59,273 bases of DNA from NCBI GenBank assembly GCA_018607905.1, contig JABBAP010000052.1, positions 1 through 59,273 on the forward strand, in the 5' to 3' direction. Of this stretch, positions 9,411 through 17,643 are shown piece by piece. Both the position numbers and the translations under genes were made by a program. This DNA is from Paracoccaceae bacterium (lineage in GTDB: Bacteria > Pseudomonadota > Alphaproteobacteria > Rhodobacterales > Rhodobacteraceae). The notes under the pieces are model-generated. The model ran no database searches. It was not told where the DNA came from and saw only the letters and a list, made by a program, of their open reading frames with translations. Each line of letters starts with the position of its first letter. The first letter of the stretch is position 1.

Positions 9411-9509
9411 TTGAGAGGTTGGCGCGGGCGAGCGCCTCGCCAACCCGGCCAGGTCCGGAAGGAAGCAACCGTAACGAGTCCCGTTTGGGTCGTTGTCCAG
9501 CCTCTCACC
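9411..9509 (+). ncRNA. ffs: Small (4.5S-type) signal recognition particle RNA
   Basis: The conserved apical domain of SRP RNA is present: GGTCCGGAAGGAAGCAACC at about 9452-9470, which holds the tetraloop and the asymmetric loop that bind Ffh. The ends pair as one long hairpin (TGAGAGGTTGG with CCAGCCTCTCA). The length of about 100 nt matches bacterial 4.5S RNA. The RNA works with Ffh and FtsY to target membrane proteins. Exact ends are estimated from pairing. Confidence 0.95.
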
Positions 9510-9654
9510 TTACCCAAGCGTTAAGTGCTGTGCGTTAATTTTGGGGTATCTCAACAAATTGAAAACGTATGGCAGGTGTCTGCAAAACGTATGGAATGCG
9601 TCGGGCAAACGTATGGCACTTTGCCATACAAATTGGCGTTAAGATGTGTTGCGT

Positions 9655-10128
9655 TCAATCGCGCGCGCGATCCATCATTTCACGAATTTTGGTCAGATGA
9701 GGAACCAGTTCCGCAATCGTTTCTGGATCAACTTGTGACACGAAATTTGCCATGTCGGGGGCAAGGGCCGCGCGGGTTTGACCAAGAAGGATTTGAGCAG
9801 TATCGGTGATCGTGACCGTTTTCGAACGACCGTCATTCGGATTTGGACCGATGGCGACAAGCCGATGTTTTTCGAGGACCTTGAGCATGTGGGTCATCGT
9901 GGTTTTGGGCTGTTGGAAAGCGGTGGCCAATTGCAGCGGCGTTTCGCCCTCAACGCGGCGGCTGAGATGGGCCAAAATACCGAAATGCACGTTCGTAAGG
10001 TTGTGGGGAAGGTGGGCTTCCACCAGTTTTGCGGACAACTGGTGGATAATGCCGACTTCGGTGAAAAACTGAAACAGATGTTGGCCCTGTTCGGGCGTCA
10101 GTTTTGCTTTGGTCGTTTCAGGTTTCAT
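9655..10128 (-). CDS. MarR-family transcriptional regulator
   Basis: A 157-residue MarR repressor. It has the long N-terminal dimerisation helix, then a winged helix-turn-helix (LQLATAFQQPKTTMTHMLKVLEKHRLVAI, about 80-110) and a DGRSKTVTITDTA wing typical of the family. The gene begins inside the 3' end of the nitroreductase-like gene (11-bp overlap), so the two are coupled and read from the same promoter. A perfect double inverted repeat just upstream of the first gene is its probable operator, which implies autoregulation. The inducing ligand is unknown. Confidence 0.88.
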   Translation of the reverse strand: MKPETTKAKLTPEQGQHLFQFFTEVGIIHQLSAKLVEAHLPHNLTNVHFGILAHLSRRVEGETPLQLATAFQQPKTTMTHMLKVLEKHRLVAIGPNPNDGRSKTVTITDTAQILLGQTRAALAPDMANFVSQVDPETIAELVPHLTKIREMMDRARD

Positions 10129-11236
10129 TCAAAATCTTTGCTTCAAGAGGCCATCGAGGCGTTTTGATGGCGTTTGTTCCATACCCCAGTCGCCCAAGCA
10201 TTTGCACGGTTTGCCCCTCGCTCGCAAGCAATTGGTGTGTGGTTTTGTACAGTGCGGCCATCTCTGCGTATTCTTGAATGGCTTGGCTGACAGGTTGCAG
10301 GCCAAGGCCAAGTTCGGTGATTTTGAGGTGCATGCGCAGCCAGCGCCGACCAGTTTCGATTTGATCAAGCCGCGTGTTTGTTTCGGTGGTGAGGTACACA
10401 AAAGCGGGTGTCGAGGCGAAGTTTGCGTTGTTCTGTTCGATCACGCCCCGAAAGGTGGGATGGCTGGTATCCATCAGAATTTCGTCGGTGATGTAGCCCG
10501 ACATTTTTCCCAAATCAAAGATGGCGCCTTGCATTTCGAGGCCGTCAGGATTGGCGTTGATTTCGCGTTTGCCGATGCGCATGACATCGACGCTTTCTTT
10601 AAGCGTGCGCGGCGTGAGCAGTTCGATTTCGAGGGCTTGCGTGACGATTTTGCGAATTTCGCTGGTTTTGGCGGGGTCGGTTATGACGTTTGCGTAATCG
10701 GCAAGCGCGGCAATGGCATCGGGGGCGACGGGTTCGCCAGAATAGAGGCCTTTGTCGCAATGGCGGTGCAGGACTTGCGCCGCAAGTGGGTCTGGTGTGG
10801 CACCTTTGGTGAAAACGGCACGGGCAATTGGACCAGTTTCCCCGTCGGGGAATAAGGTGAGGTCGATGGCATACCCATCTGCGCTGGCGGCGATCACCAT
10901 TTGTTCGACAAAACAGCCCATGCCGATGAAAATCTGGCGATGGAACGGGTCTGTCATCGGCAATTCACGGGTTTCGTCGCGGTGAATGATGACCGTGTCA
11001 TCCCCATCAAGTTCGATCAACCACGGCTGAAGGTTGTGTGGATTTGGCGCAAGAAGGGCGTGGGCAAGCGCGCGGCGGCGCGGTTCGGTATAGCTGGTGG
11101 CCATGCCCCAAGGCGCGAGGGCCTTTGTGGGGGTGCGGGTAAGGCCAAAGGTTGTAGCACCTGCGGCGGCGAGGATTGTCCCGCCCCCGAGGATTTTGAG
11201 GAATTTGCGTCTTGAGGGTTTTGGCTGCGGGGTCAT
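10118..11236 (-). CDS. Tat-exported nitroreductase-fold protein
   Basis: A protein of about 372 residues with a twin-arginine signal (SRRKFLK followed by a hydrophobic Ala/Gly-rich run), so it should be exported folded, as expected for a flavoprotein. The mature part contains ALLAPNPHNLQPWLIEL, the nitroreductase-family flavin-binding start, and resembles the Acg-like subgroup of double-lobed nitroreductase proteins. I prefer ATG at 11236, which has GGAG nine bases upstream, over the ATG at 11251 that contains that GGAG. It is the first gene of a two-gene operon with marR. Substrate unknown; the flavin and redox role is inferred from the fold. Confidence 0.78.
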   Translation of the reverse strand: MTPQPKPSRRKFLKILGGGTILAAAGATTFGLTRTPTKALAPWGMATSYTEPRRRALAHALLAPNPHNLQPWLIELDGDDTVIIHRDETRELPMTDPFHRQIFIGMGCFVEQMVIAASADGYAIDLTLFPDGETGPIARAVFTKGATPDPLAAQVLHRHCDKGLYSGEPVAPDAIAALADYANVITDPAKTSEIRKIVTQALEIELLTPRTLKESVDVMRIGKREINANPDGLEMQGAIFDLGKMSGYITDEILMDTSHPTFRGVIEQNNANFASTPAFVYLTTETNTRLDQIETGRRWLRMHLKITELGLGLQPVSQAIQEYAEMAALYKTTHQLLASEGQTVQMLGRLGYGTNAIKTPRWPLEAKILNET

Positions 11237-11252
11237 TTTGCGAATCTCCATT

Positions 11253-11292
11253 TAATGCGATATCGTACTAAATATGGTGCGATATCGCATTA
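11253..11292. promoter_or_regulatory. Perfect inverted repeat, probable MarR operator
   Basis: Arms TAATGCGATATCG (11253-11265) and CGATATCGCATTA (11280-11292) are exact reverse complements around a 14-bp spacer. Each arm also holds its own small palindrome, GCGATATCGY, and their centres are 22 bp apart, about two helical turns. The repeat lies immediately upstream of the nitroreductase-like start, where a bound repressor would block transcription of that gene and of marR. Confidence 0.8.
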
Positions 11293-11304
11293 GTCAAGAG
11301 TGGT

Positions 11305-11326
11305 AGGTATTTTGAGACCATTGAAA
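11305..11326 (+). repeat. Copy 1 of a recurring intergenic motif (GGTATTTTnnGAnCATTGAAA)
   Basis: AGGTATTTTGAGACCATTGAAA, 6 bp outside the stop codon of the phosphatase-like gene. Near-identical strings occur at 23345, 45648 and 51751. Confidence 0.6.
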
Positions 11327-11331
11327 CGGGG

Positions 11332-11811
11332 TTAGCGCGAAGCCCAGATACGTTGGGGCTCTGTTTCCACTGCAAGCGGGCGCACGGCGCGAATTTGTGC
11401 CAGTGCGTCATCGGGTTGGATGCCGCGCTCGACCATCAGGCGCATTATTGCCATGCCTGATCGACCTTGTCCGCCGTAACAATGGGCGAGGACTTTGCCG
11501 CCTTGATCGAGGATTTCATGGGCGCGTTTTGCGGCGTCGGGCCAGAGGTTTGCAGTTTCGTTGTTGGGTGCCCCGAAATCCTCAATTGGAAGGTGGCGCC
11601 AATCAGTTCCTGCGTCAGACAGACGGTTTGGCAGATCGGTGGCGTTTACTTTTGCCAGTTCCGCCGCTGTTGTCATGGTCAGGACGAGATCGGGGTTCCA
11701 TTGAAGGAGGGTTGTCATGTCGGCGTCGAATTGCCCACCGCGCCCTGGGATTGGGGAAATTGCGAGTGTTCCCCGTGAAAGGGGGACAGGGTATATGGCG
11801 AAGTTGGACAT
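11332..11811 (-). CDS. Cysteine-based (tyrosine/dual-specificity type) protein phosphatase
   Basis: A 159-residue cytosolic phosphatase with the CX5R signature HCYGGQGRSG; the nucleophile should be Cys111 and the phosphate-binding Arg is Arg117. An acidic residue in the LPIEDFGAP loop (Asp78) could serve as general acid. The fold around it (ALAQIRAVRP at the C terminus) resembles small dual-specificity-like phosphatases that occur singly in alphaproteobacterial genomes. No signal peptide. It starts 52 bp from the divergent dnaX gene. Substrate unknown. Confidence 0.8.
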   Translation of the reverse strand: MSNFAIYPVPLSRGTLAISPIPGRGGQFDADMTTLLQWNPDLVLTMTTAAELAKVNATDLPNRLSDAGTDWRHLPIEDFGAPNNETANLWPDAAKRAHEILDQGGKVLAHCYGGQGRSGMAIMRLMVERGIQPDDALAQIRAVRPLAVETEPQRIWASR

Positions 11812-11863
11812 GATGCTTTAGGGTTCTTTAAGGGACACGAATCTTATCAGTTCAGGGCGGATA

Positions 11864-13651
11864 ATGGCGGACGACGACACCACGGGTGCAAAAACAGGCT
11901 ATCAGGTTTTGGCGCGAAAGTATCGCCCAGCCACGTTTGAAGATTTGATAGGCCAAGATGCGATGGTGCGCACGCTGAAAAACGCGTTTGAGGCGGATCG
12001 GATCGCCCATGCGTTTGTGCTGACGGGTATTCGTGGCACGGGTAAAACGACGACGGCGCGGATCGTGGCCAAGGGCATGAATTGTATCGGTGCGGATGGC
12101 ACCGGTGGGCCAACGACAGAACCGTGCGGCGTTTGCGATATGTGTACGTCGATTGCGGATGGTCGCAATGTGGACGTGATGGAGATGGATGCGGCATCCA
12201 ATACTGGTGTCGCAAATATCCGCGAGATTATCGACAGTGTGCATTACCGTGCGGCGTCGGCGCGGTTTAAGATTTATATCATTGATGAGGTTCACATGCT
12301 ATCGACAGGGGCGTTTAACGCGCTGTTGAAGACGCTGGAAGAGCCGCCAGAGCATGTGAAATTTATCTTTGCGACGACGGAAATTCGCAAAATTCCTGTG
12401 ACAGTGCTGAGCCGTTGTCAGCGGTTTGATCTGCGCCGTATTGAACCAGAAGTCATGATCGCGCATCTGGAAAAAATCGCTGGACTGGAAAATGCAACGG
12501 TTGCGGGTGATGCGTTGGCGTTGATTTCGCGCGCGGCCGAGGGGTCGGTTCGGGATGCGATGTCTTTGCTCGATCAGGCGATTGCGCATGGTGTTGGTGA
12601 AACCACGGTTGATCAGGTTCGCGCCATGTTGGGGTTGGCGGATCGGGGTCGCGTGCTCGATCTGTTTGATCTGGTGATGAAGGGCGATGCCGCCGGCGCG
12701 TTGCAGGAATTGTCTGGGCAATACGCTGAGGGTGCAGATCCGATGGCGGTGCTACGCGATTTGGCGGAGGTGACGCACTGGGTTTCTGTGATCAAGATTT
12801 CACAAGACGCGGCGGATGATCCGACGGTTGGACCAGATGAACGCACACGTGGGATTGCAGCGGCCGAGGCCTTGCCGATGCGGGCAATGACGCGGATGTG
12901 GCAGATGTTGTTGAAGGCGTTGGAAGAGGTTTCAATCGCACCAAACGCGATGATGGCAGCCGAAATGGCGATCATTCGTCTGACCCATGTTGCTGAACTG
13001 CCAAGCCCCGAAGAATTGGTGCGCAAGTTGCAATCCAACCCGCCGTCGATGCCACCAAGTGGAGGGGGTGGTGCAAGCCCGCCCATGCCTACAGGTGGTG
13101 GCACGGTTGAGCATGGCGGCACAATTGGTGGTGCGCCAAATGGCGGGCCAGTTGCAATGATTGCGGGCGGTGGTGCCGTGCAATTGGGACAGGTCGATGA
13201 GGCGCAAGCCTTGGCGCGGTTTGTACGTTTCGATCAGGTGATTGATTTGATCCGTGCGCGGCGCGATATGAAATTATTGGTCGAAGTAGAACAACATCTG
13301 CGGTTGGCGAAATATTCACCCGGACGGATCGAATTTCAGCCAACAAACGACGCGCCGACAGATTTGGCAGCCCGATTGGCGCAGCGATTGCAGCTGTGGA
13401 CAGGTGTGCGCTGGGGCGTGTCGGTTGTGTCTGAGGGCGGTGGTGACACGGTTTCTGAACAAAAGGTTGCCCATCGCAACGATCTGGCAGGGCGTGCAAT
13501 GCAGCACCCGCTGGTGGCTGCTGCATTGCTGCGGTTTCCAGGATCAGAAATTCGCGACATCAAATCGCTCGAGGAAATTACAGCCGATCCAGAAGAAGAG
13601 CTGGAAGCGCAAATGCTCGATGATGAATGGGATCCGTTCGAGGACGATTGA
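11864..13651 (+). CDS. dnaX: DNA polymerase III subunit gamma/tau
   Basis: Clamp-loader ATPase of 595 residues that loads the sliding clamp and links the polymerase cores. The AAA+ module has Walker A GIRGTGKT (55-62), a four-cysteine zinc site (Cys74, Cys88, Cys91, Cys94), a DEVH Walker B and the SRC motif of the sensor region (SRCQRFDLR). A Gly/Pro-rich linker at about 400-440 leads to a tau-type C-terminal domain (about 445-595) ending in an acidic tail. The start follows AGGGCGG. No ybaB or recR follows, unlike in many bacteria; the next gene is convergent. Confidence 0.96.
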   Translation: MADDDTTGAKTGYQVLARKYRPATFEDLIGQDAMVRTLKNAFEADRIAHAFVLTGIRGTGKTTTARIVAKGMNCIGADGTGGPTTEPCGVCDMCTSIADGRNVDVMEMDAASNTGVANIREIIDSVHYRAASARFKIYIIDEVHMLSTGAFNALLKTLEEPPEHVKFIFATTEIRKIPVTVLSRCQRFDLRRIEPEVMIAHLEKIAGLENATVAGDALALISRAAEGSVRDAMSLLDQAIAHGVGETTVDQVRAMLGLADRGRVLDLFDLVMKGDAAGALQELSGQYAEGADPMAVLRDLAEVTHWVSVIKISQDAADDPTVGPDERTRGIAAAEALPMRAMTRMWQMLLKALEEVSIAPNAMMAAEMAIIRLTHVAELPSPEELVRKLQSNPPSMPPSGGGGASPPMPTGGGTVEHGGTIGGAPNGGPVAMIAGGGAVQLGQVDEAQALARFVRFDQVIDLIRARRDMKLLVEVEQHLRLAKYSPGRIEFQPTNDAPTDLAARLAQRLQLWTGVRWGVSVVSEGGGDTVSEQKVAHRNDLAGRAMQHPLVAAALLRFPGSEIRDIKSLEEITADPEEELEAQMLDDEWDPFEDD

Positions 13652-13663
13652 TATGCGCCACGA

Positions 13664-14263
13664 TTAGTCGATTGATGGCCATGCGTCTGGGTCAATGTGG
13701 CCGAGTATTTCAAATTCACCGGTCGCCAGTGGTTTCAAAATGTACATCACACCTTGGGGTTCTGGATAGATGCCCGTCGCGGCTTCGAAGGGGTCGTCGT
13801 GCCCAACAATAACTGTGTTTGTTTGCGCAGTTGGCTGCTTAGTCAACAGAGGTAGCGTGTTGTTTCGCATTTTGAGGGTCTGTTCGGGAGAATAGGTTTC
13901 TGCCTTTTCGAAGTTCAATGCCGCTGTCTTTTCGTAATGACCAAACGCCAAATCGGCGGTTTGCCATGCGCGGCAATATTGGGATGTTGTGACATCGCCG
14001 ATAGGAATGTTATGGGCCGCAATTGCAGCACCGATGGCCTTGGCTTGTGCCCAGCCAGATTCCGAGAGTGTGCGTTGTGTCGCGCAATTCGTTGGATCAG
14101 CGGTAAGTTGATCAGCGTAATCTTTTTCGGTTTTTGCGTGGCGAACATAAAGCACGTATCCACCCGATTTAAGAGAATCAATTAACGTGGTTTGATCTGT
14201 GTCAGCCTGTGATTGGATTGGTGAGAAAAAAAGAGCGACAAGTGCTAACGAGCGAAGAAACAT
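13664..14263 (-). CDS. Secreted histidine phosphatase family protein
   Basis: A 199-residue protein with a signal peptide (about 1-20, ending IQSQAD) and the histidine phosphatase motif RHAKTEKDY near residue 41, where the first His becomes phosphorylated. The second conserved His is in IVGHDDPFEAATG near 155. This resembles periplasmic histidine phosphatases of the SixA/phosphoglycerate-mutase type. It is convergent with dnaX with 12 bp between the stops. Substrate cannot be assigned. Confidence 0.8.
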   Translation of the reverse strand: MFLRSLALVALFFSPIQSQADTDQTTLIDSLKSGGYVLYVRHAKTEKDYADQLTADPTNCATQRTLSESGWAQAKAIGAAIAAHNIPIGDVTTSQYCRAWQTADLAFGHYEKTAALNFEKAETYSPEQTLKMRNNTLPLLTKQPTAQTNTVIVGHDDPFEAATGIYPEPQGVMYILKPLATGEFEILGHIDPDAWPSID

Positions 14264-14411
14264 GGGAGGTCCTTTTGAGTGCGTTTAGCAGTGCTTTGAG
14301 CAAAGCAATATTCACGCGGTTTGGAAGGTATTGGATGGGGATGGCTTGGTTTGCAAGTAAAGGGAAGCAAGACCTGACTATGTCCAGAAGAGAACAGTTC
14401 CAAAGGGATGT

Positions 14412-14446
14412 CAATATTAACTGATAAAAATAGTCAATTAATATTG
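14412..14446 (-). terminator. A+T-rich inverted repeat at the end of the DMT exporter gene
   Basis: CAATATTAA (14412-14420) and TTAATATTG (14438-14446) are exact reverse complements across a 17-bp spacer and overlap the stop codon of the exporter gene. It could act as a weak terminator or RNA-stabilising hairpin; with no GC-rich stem this is tentative. Confidence 0.3.
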
Positions 14447-15312
14447 TTGGCTGTTTTCGGAGCGAAAACCTCAACCAGTGCTGCGCTCATGACCAGTGTC
14501 GCGCCGATCAATTCAGGCCAGCCGAACGGTTCTGAAAGGAACCATGCGCTGGTGGCAAGGCCAGAAATAATCTCGCCTGTAAGCAGAAATGCCAGTGTGG
14601 TTGGATTGACGCGGCGCGCGGACCAAAGCGTGGCGATCAACACCGGTGCGATGTAAAATGCGCCTGACACTGTAAGGAGTTGGGCGGCGTAGATCGGCTC
14701 GCTTGGGGTGGGTAGAGCATGGCCGTAAAACAGCGTTAGAAGTAAACCGACCACAAATGCAGCCGTGCAGGCAAACAGGCTGAGTGTGCGTGCGCCGATG
14801 TCTTTGCCTGTGAACACAAGCGTGGAGCCAACTGCCCAGCACAGGCCAGACGTAAGCGCCATGCTGTCCCCTGAGTTCCAGTCTGAGAGCGTAACTTCGC
14901 CGCGAAAGATAAACACGACGCCGATGCCTGCGAACAAGAATGCAAGCGCGTTGATCGGGTGGAAACGGCGGCCCATGAACATGCATTCAATCGCGATGGC
15001 CCATGCTGGCGCGAGGTAGAACAGCAGGACAGAGCGCACGACTGTGGTTTCGGTAATGGCAATTGAGTACAGCATCATTGCACTGCCAACGAGCGCGCCA
15101 CTGAGCAAGGCACGGGCGTCAAGGGGTGTGTCGCGTTTGCCTGTGAAAAAGAGAATTAGCAGAATAGGAAGGGCGCCCAAAAACATCGCGGTCCCTGCCC
15201 ATGTGCTGAAAAAACCAATACCCACGAGAGCGCGGACGGGTATCCACCACAGTCCCCACAAAAGTGCGGAACCAAATGCGAGCCACAAGGGAAATTTTGC
15301 AGTTGAGATCAC
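14434..15312 (-). CDS. EamA/DMT-family transporter
   Basis: An inner-membrane protein of about 292 residues with ten predicted helices in two EamA repeats, the drug/metabolite transporter layout. The first helix includes the family-like ALLWGLWWIPVRALVG. Members export amino acids, metabolites or drugs; the substrate here is unknown. I place the start at a GTG (15312) with AAAGG seven bases upstream, because the 40 residues encoded before it are polar, low in family resemblance and would put a soluble tail before helix 1. Confidence 0.8.
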   Translation of the reverse strand: MISTAKFPLWLAFGSALLWGLWWIPVRALVGIGFFSTWAGTAMFLGALPILLILFFTGKRDTPLDARALLSGALVGSAMMLYSIAITETTVVRSVLLFYLAPAWAIAIECMFMGRRFHPINALAFLFAGIGVVFIFRGEVTLSDWNSGDSMALTSGLCWAVGSTLVFTGKDIGARTLSLFACTAAFVVGLLLTLFYGHALPTPSEPIYAAQLLTVSGAFYIAPVLIATLWSARRVNPTTLAFLLTGEIISGLATSAWFLSEPFGWPELIGATLVMSAALVEVFAPKTANNIN

Positions 15313-15434
15313 GGGCGGGCCTTTGTCACAGTCAGTTTGTAATGCTGTAACGAAAATTTTCGCGCAAGTAAAAATGCGTTGCATCTGAATGATCAAGGGG
15401 CTCGCCGCCCCCTTGGCCTTTGGCCAATTCACCG

Positions 15435-15459
15435 CAGATATTTTTGCTCAAAAGAAATG
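15435..15459 (+). repeat. TATTTTTGCTCAAAAGAAA intergenic motif, plus orientation
   Basis: The core is GATATTTTTGCTCAAAAGAAA, preceded by a small hairpin with TTGGCC and GGCCAA arms. It has an inverted relative about 125 bp away. Confidence 0.5.
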
Positions 15460-15578
15460 AAGTGCGCTCTGGCATCGAAGCAAAATTTTCACCAAGAAGG
15501 ATGCACAGAGCGGCTTCTTCGTCGGCGGTCATCGGCTTCTCAGCCTGTACCGCGTGTTTGAGTAAAACTTGAAATAGT

Positions 15579-15620
15579 TTCTTTTGAGTTAAAATATCTC
15601 GGGGTCTGGGGCTGGCCCCA
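15579..15620 (-). repeat. Hairpin plus TATTTTAACTCAAAAGAAA motif, minus orientation
   Basis: On the minus strand the 16-bp palindrome CTGGGGCCAGCCCCAG is followed by ACCCCGAGATATTTTAACTC and AAAAGAAA. It lies directly after the stop codon of the second NTF2-like gene and could terminate or stabilise that operon's transcript. Confidence 0.5.
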
Positions 15621-15629
15621 GTTATCGGA

Positions 15630-16631
15630 TTAGCCCCGTACCGTTGGCAGGCGGCCCAGAACATCAATGCCTTGTTGATTCCAGAAATGTAGAAGGTCGA
15701 TGAATATCCAGTTTTCGGTGAGTTTATCGCCGTCACGGCGGTAAATGTCGATAACGCGCATGTCGGCGGGTTTGCCAGTGGCGGGCATGCCCATGAAGCC
15801 GCCGGTGGGTTCTAGGGTTAGGTTGGGCCAGCCAAAGAAGCCACCGAAGTTACCCTCAGCCATGCGGCAGATGTGGCCGTTGAAAATGCGATCTTTGAAG
15901 CCTGCGCGAAATGGGCCTGCGTGTTGTTCGGCATAACGTTCAATTGTGTAGGTCGCACCGATGCCAGCGGGCCCCCACCAGATCATGTCTTCGTTCCAGC
16001 TGCGGCGCAGTTCATCGACGAGCGGTTCTTCGCGCCCACCAGTCCATGTTTTGATGTCGTTGACCATGAAATCGACGGCGGCCATTGTTTTGGCGCCCTC
16101 GGATGGGTCTTGGGCGTCGAACAGGAGACCAGCGTGGGTTTGCGGGCCTGGCTGAATGTTATGCGCGCCAGTTTGCGGCGAGAACGGGTTTTGGCCCGCT
16201 TGGATCATCAGGTGCGGGATGTCAAAGAACATGGCTGTTTCAACGATTTTGCCGTTCTGCACGCGATTAAATTCGCAATAGCGCAGGAAAACCATTTTTC
16301 CAGTGGGGCGAATGCCGAGCCATGCGTGATCGAACAAGCCCATCAAGTGGCCCATGCTGACGACCCAGACTCCGCCGTTTTCGAGCGTATTTGCACCTGC
16401 CATGAAGATGTCTTGGCGGCGTTGTAGATGGGTTAGGGATTTGCGAAGAGGTTGCCAGAAATTTGTGGCGACATCTGAGCCTGAAGTTTGTTCGTTGAAC
16501 GGATGGAAGCCGCGCCAGAGGTACTCTTCTTCGATGTAGCGATCCATTACGGCTGTCAGGTTTGCGTCTTGTGCATCAAGCGCAGCGTAATAGTCGCGCA
16601 CCAGCGCTTTTTCGGATTGGAAATCGGTCAT
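15630..16631 (-). CDS. Two-domain NTF2/SnoaL-like protein, second of a tandem pair
   Basis: A 333-residue soluble protein made of two NTF2-like (SnoaL) alpha-beta barrel domains, about 1-150 and 170-330. Conserved-looking stretches are GFHPFNEQ in the first domain and MIWWGPAGIGATYTIERY and MRVIDIYRRDGDKLTENWIFID in the second. The upstream gene encodes a paralogue with the same layout. The start at 16631 (MTDFQSEK) is chosen because earlier codons overlap that gene and lack resemblance. It is last in the ABC-importer operon. Single-domain relatives are isomerases, cyclases or binding proteins; here a role in handling the imported compound is inference only. Confidence 0.75.
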   Translation of the reverse strand: MTDFQSEKALVRDYYAALDAQDANLTAVMDRYIEEEYLWRGFHPFNEQTSGSDVATNFWQPLRKSLTHLQRRQDIFMAGANTLENGGVWVVSMGHLMGLFDHAWLGIRPTGKMVFLRYCEFNRVQNGKIVETAMFFDIPHLMIQAGQNPFSPQTGAHNIQPGPQTHAGLLFDAQDPSEGAKTMAAVDFMVNDIKTWTGGREEPLVDELRRSWNEDMIWWGPAGIGATYTIERYAEQHAGPFRAGFKDRIFNGHICRMAEGNFGGFFGWPNLTLEPTGGFMGMPATGKPADMRVIDIYRRDGDKLTENWIFIDLLHFWNQQGIDVLGRLPTVRG

Positions 16632-16641
16632 TTGGTTTCTT

Positions 16642-17640
16642 TTACGGTGTTTCGATGTCTGCGAACAGGTCGTTGCCAAGTTGCTTGAGCACATCGGGAA
16701 TGTCTACGAAAACCCAGTTTTCGACCAATAAGTCCCCTTGCGGAGTTTTATCGCGTCGCCACCAATCGCAGACGCGCATGTAGAGGCGTTCGTCGGTAGG
16801 GGCTTGGTCGAGAAAGGGTTTGATCTGGATCATGTTGAGCGAGGGCCAGCCGCCAGAGCAGACGTAATCACCATCGCCAAAACGGGTGAAGTGGCGGGTT
16901 TTGCTGCCCGGTATTGTGCCGCCGATCCATTCGGAAAACGCGCCTTCAAACGGGACTTGAAAGCCCGCGAAATCCTCAATGCCTATGAAGCTGCCAAAGG
17001 CGGCGGGGCCGTACCAGAACATGTTGTCATGCCAATAGGGGCGCCATGCCTCGTCTTTGGTCGCAAGGCTTTGCAGCATTTTGGTGACCATTTCATATGA
17101 ACTTTGCGAGCGGGTCGGGTCATTTTCATGCCATTGGTGTCCGTCGTGTTTTGCGGGGCCAGCCAAATACCCTGTGTAGCCGCGTTTGATGCCCGGGCTG
17201 GATTTAACCGGCCACTGGCCTGCGGCGATCATCAGTTCGGGGAGGTCAAAGAAGATGTAGCTTTCGACGGCTTGGCCGTTTTCCATGCGGTGAAATTCGC
17301 CAAAGCGCAGATGCGCGAGTGTGTTTGTGGGCTGGATGCCGAGCCACGGCTTTTTGAAGGTGCCTGTGTAATAGCCAGTGTTCGTGACCCATTCGGCATT
17401 TTCATAGTCACCGCCAAAGGCGATGTAGTCTGTGCGGCAGAGGTTCTCGAAAGCGTCTTGCAGGGATCCGAGGACGCGGTGAATGTAGGCGCCTGCGCCG
17501 GCGACCTTGTTAAAGGGGTGCACCACATTGATGTCGGCGTTTTCAGCGTAAAACGTGTTTACGGCATCGGCGTACCCGTCGGCTGATGGGTAGCCGTAGG
17601 CGTCGCAGTAGCGTTTGAGCGCGGCCTTGTTTGGATGCAC
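16642..17640 (-). CDS. Two-domain NTF2/SnoaL-like protein, first of a tandem pair
   Basis: A 332-residue protein with two NTF2-like domains, paralogous to its downstream neighbour: compare VVHPFNK, MFWYGPAAFGSFIGIEDF and LYMRVCDWWRRDKTPQGDLL with the matching parts of that protein. No signal peptide. It starts with GTG, with AAAGGG overlapping the stop codon of the permease gene, so it is coupled to the transporter. Polar and aromatic residues line the expected barrel cavity (His, Trp, Tyr), but no known catalytic set is evident. Function unknown. Confidence 0.75.
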   Translation of the reverse strand: MHPNKAALKRYCDAYGYPSADGYADAVNTFYAENADINVVHPFNKVAGAGAYIHRVLGSLQDAFENLCRTDYIAFGGDYENAEWVTNTGYYTGTFKKPWLGIQPTNTLAHLRFGEFHRMENGQAVESYIFFDLPELMIAAGQWPVKSSPGIKRGYTGYLAGPAKHDGHQWHENDPTRSQSSYEMVTKMLQSLATKDEAWRPYWHDNMFWYGPAAFGSFIGIEDFAGFQVPFEGAFSEWIGGTIPGSKTRHFTRFGDGDYVCSGGWPSLNMIQIKPFLDQAPTDERLYMRVCDWWRRDKTPQGDLLVENWVFVDIPDVLKQLGNDLFADIETP

Positions 17641-17643
17641 GAT

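Larger units (their letters stand above)
15313..15629. other. Intergenic stretch with two hairpin-plus-TATTTT motifs facing each other
   Basis: Two related elements lie here in opposite orientation. On the plus strand a TTGGCCTTTGGCCAA hairpin is followed by GCAGATATTTTTGCTCAAAAG (15435-15455). On the minus strand, just past the SnoaL-like gene stop, the palindrome CTGGGGCCAGCCCCAG is followed by GAGATATTTTAACTCAAAAG (about 15602-15583). An open frame on the minus strand crosses the stretch (15332-15532 from an ATG, MTADEEAAL onwards, 66 codons); its composition is protein-like but I see no ribosome-binding site or family, so I do not call it a gene. Confidence 0.5.

Noticed and set aside
10109-10855. 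Open frame of 248 codons on the plus strand opposite the nitroreductase-like gene.
   Set aside because: Complement of a well supported gene; no start signal or domain.
12460-12490. A-run in dnaX as a possible programmed frameshift site.
   Set aside because: The run lies in the ATPase module, with no following stem-loop or upstream Shine-Dalgarno-like element that I can see, and the gene reads through as a full tau form.
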